From Perca fluviatilis (lineage: Eukaryota > Chordata > Actinopteri > Perciformes > Percidae), in the NCBI RefSeq assembly GCF_010015445.1, contig NC_053128.1, forward strand, positions 10,453,840 through 10,517,839: a DNA stretch of 64,000 bases, in the 5' to 3' direction. Under the pieces are notes generated by a model. That model was given only the letters and a program-made list of their open reading frames with translations. It was not told the DNA's origin and ran no database searches. Positions 56,460 through 64,000 of the stretch are shown here, in pieces. The first letter of the stretch is position 1; each line of letters begins with the position of its first letter. Both the position numbers and the translations under genes were made by a program.

Positions 56460-57340
56460 TAGCAACATTATTATTATTTTTTTTTTTAAAGGGAACGGGT
56501 GCGTTGAACACACTGTTGTGTGCGCAAGCGCTCTGCCTTTTTATTACAAGTTTACAAACACGTCGCTGCTGATTGGGTCACCTGTGACACACCCACCAAA
56601 CGAGAGAAAATATAACTCCAAGCCGGTTGCGCGCCGGTTCGAGGATTGGCAACCCCCACCCCCTCCTAACTAAGTATCTCAACCCACGGCTTGAGGACTA
56701 CCTTTGCAGGTGTGCCGTATTTTTCTCATAAGCCAATCAGAGCAGACTGGGCTTTTCAGGAGGACGTCTTAAAGAGACAGGCACTTGAACAGAGCTTTTC
56801 AGAATACAGGTATATTCAGACAGACAGTACGAGGAAAAATAATGTGTTTTTTTTTAAACATTAAAGCATGTACACATGTTCTAGAAACCCAAAATACAAG
56901 TGTGAACCTGTAAATGAGCATGATAGGTCTCCTTGAAGAAAAGTCAACTCTAAATCAAATTCCTAGGAGTACATTTGTTCCATTATCTGAGGGTCATTCA
57001 CTCGTGCGCACCTCAAAGCACGATTACTGCCAAGAATCTGAGCAGGTTATTCACTCGTTGTACCTTGAAGCCAAAGCACGCACCCAATTAATTAAAAGTT
57101 CTGTACTTTTGTCTTTTAGTGGAGGCTTTGGTGGAGACATGCACGTTAGATGAGTTTACAACACTGATGCATTCTTGAAGTTAAAACACAGAAATGTGTC
57201 CCCCTGAAATCCACACTGTCAACCAGCGCAGGAGCAAAGTTTTCGACAGAACATGAAGTCACAGAAATGTAATGGTGAGTCGGTTAAGTTATTTAACAAG
57301 TAGAAAAGCCAAACATTCACTGGTTTCACCGCGTCAGATA
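56460..57340. other. Flank without recognised gene
   Basis: No supported coding sequence; no clear element borders. Confidence 0.4.
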
Positions 57341-57344
57341 TTAC

Positions 57345-58078
57345 AGGGTGTCTGCAGGTTTCACCAAGTCAAATTGAAGACTTTTTAAGACCTTTTTATG
57401 ACCATTCTCAATGAAATTTAAGACGTAGGCCTATATCACGACATAAAAAAACCCCCCAAAGGTCAGATGTCAGAGTCCGAAACATCTTCTAAAACACTTC
57501 CCAGACTTCCTCAGTGTTGGCTCTGATCCCAAAGCAGCCCGGAGCTCGCTTACGAGACACTCGGCAGCACTGGCTGATGGCTGTCGTTTGCTGGAGACCC
57601 TTCACAGCAGTTCGATGTTTCTCACTTTTTTGGCATGAGACGCCAGCGCCCGTACACCCAACGTTCCCAGTTGAATTGCTTTCTTTCATTAAAAATTTCA
57701 ATTTCGTTATTAACAACTGGCTTTAACCAAGCCCTAGCCTCGCTTTGCCAGACCTTCCTCCTTTTTGACCTCATAAGGAGCAAGATTCCTGATTGGCCCA
57801 TCTGAGCTTTCATTTTCTCAAAGGCAGAGCAGGATACCCAGGGCTCGGTTTACACCTATCGCCATTTCTAGCCACTGGGGGACCATAGGCAGGCTGGGGG
57901 AATGCATATTAATGTTAAAAAAACTCATAAAGTGACATTTTCATGTCATGGGACCTTTAATGTAGGTTTAAGACCTAGAACAATACTTTGGCCAATTTAA
58001 GACTTTTTAAGGCCTACAATTTAGATTTTGAAATTTTAGACTTTTGAAAACTTTTTATGACCCTGCGAAAACCCTGCA
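57345..58078. mobile_element. hAT-like MITE with internal insertion
   Basis: The left part CAGGGTGTCTGCAGGTTTCA and the right part TGACCCTGCGAAAACCCTG are imperfect inverse ends. Repeated motifs GACTTTTTAAGACC and TAAGACTTTTTAAGG lie inside both. The centre (about 57721-57960) carries an unrelated insert including CTCGCTTTGCCAGACC, related to R2's end. The target duplication is unclear. Confidence 0.5.
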
Positions 58079-58079
58079 T

Positions 58080-59985
58080 TAGGATTTCAGTTTTATATCT
58101 TTATGGATTTAGTTTTTGGACTCTTAGTTGAATAAAACAACCAATTTAATACATTGTAAAGGATTTTCTTTTCTTCACTTGAGGGGGTCACAACGACACA
58201 GAAACTGTAACTGAAAGTCACACATGATCATGTTCTAGCCGCACATTTCCATATTGTGTTCCGCTGTGACGAAGGCGTTTGTTTCATTTAACCTTGCAGA
58301 CATACAGTAATTATTTTTGTTGTTTGTTTTTTTTCTCCACCTTTTAAGACTACAGAAGGTATTTCATTTTGCACGACAGAAAGAACAAGGATGGCAATTA
58401 GTGCTTGTTGCTGAGGATAAGCCGCGACCATTATCTCCTGCCAAGTGTAAAATGATTGCGATTATTAGCAATACTGCCGTGGAAATGTGGTCGGACGTGG
58501 ATCATTTCAAGATTGAAACCTAAATGGGAGTTTTTCAATCAGTCTATCTGCACATCCAGCATTCAGTCGGAGAAGCGAGAATTCACAACATGTCAGCGAA
58601 GTTAATTACTTCACCGAATGCCTCCCAGCAGACGGTGGGATAATGGCATCAGGGGAGAGAGTGACTTTTCGTCTGTTGTATTGGTTTTAAAGCACAGCAG
58701 AATCTTTTCTTAACCCCTATTTCACTTTAATTAGGCAGTTGCCCAAGAGACTTGGTTTTTGAAAAACATCTGTGTTCTTGTTGTCCTAAGGGCGTATAAC
58801 CTTGCAGTAAGTGTTTCTTATTCTCTCATTGATTACAAAGCGCGTTCCCTCAGAATTGATGACCTTATTATAATGGGTGTTTTAACTGTGTCCTTCAGAA
58901 TGAACACGTAGAAGAAGAAACAAACTCTGAACAAAAGGAAAAAAACGCAACTTCTCACGAAGCACTTTTCAGGTTTTTGCTTTTGGCAAAACGTGTTTGA
59001 CTGCTATCAAATGGCTCTCGTGAATTATGAACTGACATAACTGTAGGTAAAACCTTTTTAGCTGCGGACTTTACCGTGTACGGAAAGGTAGACCCATTTT
59101 TGTTACTAAAGGGGAGAGGAAAATGAGGAAAATATATACATTTATGTTATTAAAAACGTAGGGAATATACAGATATATATATTATGAAAATCAAGCACAT
59201 ATTTGCGTGTGCTGTATTTATGGAGCTTTACTCTAATGTTTACAAGGGTGACAATGTAGGCTAATGACACAAAAGAGCTCATCAAGATGGATAAAAACAT
59301 GTAAAAAAAAAAAAAAAAAAAAAAGTTCATCGGGCAAGTTTTCTTACTAGGAACTGCTTTTGTTTGTTTGGATGCTGAATTATGGTTTCTAAATATTGAC
59401 TTAGTTTTAAGTTATATTTTTTAATGTCACATTTAGATGCTTATTTTTTTTGATTGAATAAGCAGATTTTGATTGGAAGACAACTGCAGTTGATTCTGTT
59501 TTTTTTTTTTTTTTTTTTTTTTGTTTTGTGTGCTTGTGTAATATAAAACGATAACTTTGAGACGGTTGTTGGATACATACTACACATATGCAGTCCCTGA
59601 ATCGGTGTGTCCATAGTTTCAAATAAAAATGCAACATTGTAAAACATTTTACGAACACGTGTACGAGGAAATAAGCTTCTTTGCATGATGTATTTTGTAA
59701 ATCTCTTCGGTCGTTCACTGCCTCTTCAAACTGATCATCTATTTTTTCCTATGTAAATCATAGTTTAAAGCCTAACCGGGCAGCACTGTATGCAATACAT
59801 TTTTGTTTTAATAAATAAACATGAAGTATTTTTACCTTGCCCAGCCTCCGATGTTTCCCTTTCTCTAACCTACAGGATCTTTACATTCCATTGTTTATCA
59901 GACAGGGGAACAAAAGGTGTTCACAACCATCCATCGCCCTCTTCTTGTAACGTGGGTTCTGATTGGTAGGCTACTGATTGGTATT
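58080..59985. other. Flank without recognised gene
   Basis: T and A runs at 59299-59324 and 59500-59522; AATAAATAAA near 59810. No exon assigned. Confidence 0.4.
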
Positions 59986-60001
59986 CCTCTTTGCTCAATT
60001 T

Positions 60002-60835
60002 TTTTTTTTTTTAAGATTTGTTTTTATTAACAGACGTTCTTACAAGATATTAAAGGTGTGTAGTAAGGATCTACAATTTGATACATTGAAGGTTGTATTT
60101 CACAAAAGGAAATACACACAAATGTGTAACCTCACAGATACACCGTACAAGGATAATGATTTTCAATTTTTGAACATCAGAAAAGAAAACAAGAGAAAGG
60201 AAAAAGGTTAAGTAAATAAAATCAATACAAAACAAAAACACAAATATTACACAAACTTTCCCCTTCCCACCCCCTTCCCTTGTATGGTTCTCAATTTCCT
60301 TTCATTTATATATCTAAACAGTCTATGTACAGTTTAAGTACCAACACCCATCTGTGTATATACATATCTATTGTATATAAATCTACACACTACTTACAAC
60401 AAATGCATCAATTAGGAAGTCATACCAGATAAACATGCAGAGGGCTAATTCGAAGGCGGTCCAGGAGGGCTCATACTAGCGTGGTCAGCCAAGTCCATAG
60501 AAGGCAGAATGTCTGTGAAGGGGCCCCAGATTTCTCTAAAGGCTGCATGTTTCCCTCTCACATTATATAATATATTTTCGGGTGTGCAGTAAGACACAAG
60601 CTCATTAATCCAATGTCTTACTGATGGTGAATTTTCAGATTTCCAGTTAATCAGAATACATTTTTTTACTGCAGTGCTCGCAAGTAAGATAAAGTATTTC
60701 TTGTAGTAGTTCACATTAATAGAGCTTGTGTCACCCAGGATCCAAAGTTTTGGGTCCTGTTCAATTTGACTTCCTATTATCCTTGAGGTTAATTCAATGA
60801 CACGTTACCAAAATTGTTCTATCATTGGGCAACTC
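60002..60835 (-). mobile_element. 5'-truncated L1-like LINE with 16-bp target duplication
   Basis: Flanked by CCTCTTTGCTCAATTT at 59986-60001 and 60836-60851. The + strand left end is a T run, i.e. a poly-A tail on the minus strand. A minus-strand frame (60714-60445) reads KCILINWKSENSPSVRHWIN, then CTPENILYNVRGKHAAFREI and WGPFTDILPSMDL. That is the C-terminal end of an L1-type ORF2. Upstream ORF2 with its catalytic domains is absent. Confidence 0.88.
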
Positions 60836-61186
60836 CCTCTTTGCTCAATTTGAGTGTTTACGCCAACACAAATACTTTCAAAATCAGTAGAACTTTGTTG
60901 AACCGAACCCCCTTTGAAAACAAATGTGGCTATTTTGAGAGAATGTAGGCGCTCGCTGGCATAGAAATGAATCACCAAAGTTTATTTTCAAACTGTTTTA
61001 AGAAATGGATGTACACGGTGGGAAAGTGTAGCCTTCAGGTTGCAGTCCCCCCTTCTGTTTGCAGAAGAAAGAAAGAAAATGAATGGTTATTATGGTTTTC
61101 ATTTTTGTCGGCCTCGGATGACAGCTTCCTTTTCATCAGCCTCTCTCAATCTCATTTTGGATTGTGATGGACTGGGCTGTTTTTTA

Positions 61187-61475
61187 TATAGCGCTTTTCT
61201 AGTCTTAAGGACTACTCAAAGCGCTTTTACATAGTACAGGAACCATTCACCGTTCACACACATTCATACACTGTGGCCGAGGCTGACGTACAAGGTGCCA
61301 CCTGCTCATCATCATCACGCTGTCCGAGCGTTATCATTATAACGCTCGGACAGCGCAGCATCGGAGGCAACTCGGGGTTCAGTGACTTGCCCAAGGACAC
61401 TTTGACATAGGAGCCAGGGATCCAACTACCAACCTTCCGATTGGCAGGCGACCGCTCTACCACTGAGCCACAGTG
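61187..61475 (-). repeat. tRNA-derived SINE, minus strand
   Basis: On the minus strand: A box TGGCTCAGTGGTAGAGCGGT, B box region GGTTGGTAGTTGGATCCC, then AAGTGTCCTTGGGCAAGTCA. It ends with AAAGCGCTTTGAGTAGTCC and AAAAGCGC. Classic composite fish SINE. Confidence 0.85.
61318..61355. repeat. Perfect 17-bp-stem hairpin
   Basis: CGCTGTCCGAGCGTTAT, loop CATT, then its exact reverse complement, within the SINE body. Confidence 0.95.
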
Positions 61476-61983
61476 ATCATGACTTGGTGTGATTATCATG
61501 GATCGCTGCAGGAGACTGACTGAATTCACACTGGTTTAACTATGTCAGCAGGTAAGCCCTTTAACTGGCATGTTAAAAAGCAAACAGTCCGTTCTTATAT
61601 TGGGTGAGACACGCAGAGCCTATTTAAGCCAATAAACACTGGTAAATACTTTTCATTTAAAAAAAGCAATAATATTCTAAGTGACAAGCTCCATTTATAG
61701 TGACACTTAGCGTAAATGGCTCCCTGTCTCTGCAAAGTAAATAGGCTTTGTGGAGAAGTGAAAAATAACCATCATTACTACTTTTACCATGATGACTTGA
61801 ATTTTTCTTCCTCACAGTGATGCACAACAAGCCTGTTCAGTTCGGCAGTTAGCGCCGACTATAGTGCCTGACCAAAAAAACCTCTTTGTTGTTGAAATAA
61901 TAAAAGCACGTTATGAAAAGGAGTATTTGGCCTATAATTTTCGCATCATGAATTTGAAATTATACGCTTTTAGAATGGACCCC

Positions 61984-62003
61984 CCCACACACACACACAC
62001 ACA
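61984..62003. repeat. Short (CA)n tract
   Basis: About 10 CA units preceded by a C run. Confidence 0.9.
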
Positions 62004-62925
62004 CCCCACCCCAACAGATAAGCACACACCCAATGTACCTACACAACCAGTGGGGCTGAGTGTTTTTATTTTTTTATTTTTTAGGCACCCCCAGTAATTA
62101 CAGCAGTAAACCTGGAAAGTGTGTCTATTTAATTATAACAATAACACAAGAGAACAGCGAGGAGGACTGGCTGCTGTTTCTATACAATAAGAATACTTAA
62201 GTCACGGTAAGTAATCCTAATAATAACCATAAAATACTTGGCTTTTTGGTAGTGACAGAACCACGTTTGTAAGATTGTTTTGCATTTCCAGTGTGGTTGC
62301 AGAAGACATCATTTGGGCATCATTTAAACCAATTTTGACCAGGTCCATTCCAGTCTGGGCCAGTTGGGGTCGACGTTCTGGAGATACAATCTCTGTTGTT
62401 AAGAGAAATAGGCTCAGAGCCTATTTCTGTAGCCTGACGTGGTCATACTCAGATTCTAGTCAGAATATATACAGAATAGAACTTCCCGACCTCGAATTTT
62501 GTGGGCGGGGCTAAGTTCGGCTGGCATCCAGGCTACTATTTCTGTGCACAGAGCCTATTATTAAATTAAAAATAAAATAAAAAAAGGGCACAATGGGGCG
62601 GGGGCAGATTCATGGATGCAACAGGAATAAAAAATAACAATAATTTTGTCGTTTGTCATAAATTTGTTGTTTTTTATTTTTATGCAAAGTTATTTTTTGG
62701 ATACAGCTCAAAACATTTAGGATTGCCCCAATTCCCCCTTTTAATACACATATATTGTTTTTCTCAGCATTTTCCATGTATTTCTCCTATGATCCCCTGA
62801 AGTAACGTAGGGAGTGGAAAGGTCGGAGATGGTTTAAAGGATCTTTGGAAAGGCCAAGTGAGGGCGGAAAGCGGAAATTAATCGGGTGTGACATTTGTGT
62901 CACCACTGTTATATAATGGAACTTT

Positions 62926-63140
62926 TTTTTCACAGCAGACATTTTGACTTGTCATAGTAGGAAAAGCACAGCTGAAATTGATAACCTTAACGATGGCTCC
63001 ATTCCATCAAGTGTGAGTAAACTATTTCAGTGAGTCAGCATATACCAGGAGACAGCAATACCAGTGGAATGCAGCCATCATTAATGGTTTTGAGTACACC
63101 TGTGCTTTTCCTACTATGTCAACATGTCTGCCGTGAAAAA
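62926..63140. mobile_element. 215-bp inverted-repeat MITE
   Basis: Left end TTTTTCACAGCAGACATTTT and right end ATGTCTGCCGTGAAAAA are inverted repeats; GTAGGAAAAGCACAG occurs near each end in inverse orientation. The family was not named. Confidence 0.75.
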
Positions 63141-64000
63141 GGTCTATACATTCATGACAGACTAAAAGATAACAAAATAACAAATGGAACTGTTGGCTGA
63201 GGGAACAAAATGTGTAAAAAGAACATTTATTCTCGAAACATGCCACCAGCGAGGTCGCAGCATATAGACTGTAGCTGCAGGGCCGCAGCTAGCTAGCTGT
63301 AGGTAGCGACAGCAATGGTTCAGCTAGCTCCGCTAACGTTAGCGTGGCAGATAATACGGACATCGCAGAGCCACAAACAAGAAGGAAGAGGCCGAAGAAT
63401 CAGACTTGGACACTGCACTTGTGGCAAAAATGGACGGATAAACAACCAAAAGCCTTGGAAAGTGGATTCCGGAGCCGGAAGCAACTGGAGATGCTCAATA
63501 CCATTACTTCGCCCAGCCTGTTAACTTGCCAACGTTAGCCTATAGCTACATGAAGGTAAGTCAAAGCTAGCTAGCTATGTAATATCAAAGCCGGTCTACG
63601 GATATTAGAAGTTCTTTGGTAATATGTTCTGGGGCTGTGCAGTGCACTTTTCATAGTCTGATGAAGTTAACGTTATTGTAATATGCACTGCGGCTAACTA
63701 AAACTTAAAAAAAAAAAAAATGTAGCTAGTAAACTTAAGCTAAATTAAAACTAAAACCTTAAAGGAAAACTCAACACAGATTTAAACTAGCTATATTGTG
63801 GTTTATAACTACCATGTTAAAGAAACTAATACAAATTAAAATTAATGTAACATTAAATCCTTTCAGTTTTTCAGCGATAATATTTCACTTCTGAAAAAAG
63901 GAGACGGCATGAATTTCCGTTACTCTCATGACATTGAATCAAAGACTTGACATGAGATGGCGCTTTACATCGGACAGTAGAGTAGAGCAAAGACTAAACA
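63141..64000. other. Window end, no gene assigned
   Basis: Several GCTAGCTAGC and TAACGTTAGC palindromic words. A short frame from 63315 has no recognised domain. A 5' exon of a neighbouring gene cannot be excluded. Confidence 0.35.

Noticed and set aside
61420..61475. Possible tRNA gene on the minus strand
   Set aside because: Same reasoning: Pol III boxes belong to a SINE with a long conserved tail.
63315..63538. First exon of a neighbouring gene
   Set aside because: Two overlapping frames, no recognised domain and no clear donor; left unassigned.

Overview
This window looks like a piece of a teleost fish chromosome. It holds most of one large, intron-rich gene plus gene-poor flank, and the rest is packed with transposable elements. 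The organism call rests on three things: one vertebrate immunoglobulin-superfamily gene spread over more than 43 kb in small exons with GT-AG borders; long simple repeats; and several tRNA-derived SINEs, LINE fragments and short DNA transposons of kinds common in fish. There is no bacterial gene organisation and no CRISPR array.

The gene lies on the + strand, and 18 coding exons were read from about 3.3 kb to 47.1 kb. Spliced in phase they encode the second half of Ig domain 1, Ig domains 2-5, two fibronectin type III domains, one transmembrane helix with a basic stop-transfer segment, and a very long cytoplasmic tail (mostly one 2,286-bp exon). Domain order, the ISRGPDGRF and SVDENYEWD motifs and the exon phases identify it as a turtle/Dasm1-type adhesion receptor of the IGSF9 family, closest to IGSF9 (protein turtle homolog A). 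The signal peptide and first half of Ig1 lie upstream of the window. All exon phases join except at one exon (40734-40819), which is one base too long. The reading frame breaks there, just before the transmembrane exon.

The introns and the 3' flank (47.1-64 kb) hold many non-autonomous DNA transposons whose borders can be read from terminal inverted repeats and target-site duplications (TSDs). Six hAT-type elements have 8-bp duplications: starts at 13753, 17997, 32445, 37533, 38724 and 47374. Two elements have TTAA duplications (24500 and 29677), and two have TTA duplications (19613 and 53210). Two of these are nested inside older repeats. There is also a LINE reverse-transcriptase fragment (about 29.05-30.53 kb), a 5'-truncated L1-like copy with a 16-bp duplication (60.0-60.8 kb), several SINEs, and a 221-bp-armed inverted duplication at 52-53.1 kb.

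No second host gene could be supported downstream of 47.1 kb. I found no new enzymatic or defence system. The points most worth checking are the apparent frameshift, the (GT)n tract against that exon's splice acceptor, transposon borders close to gene-processing signals, and the large inverted repeat.
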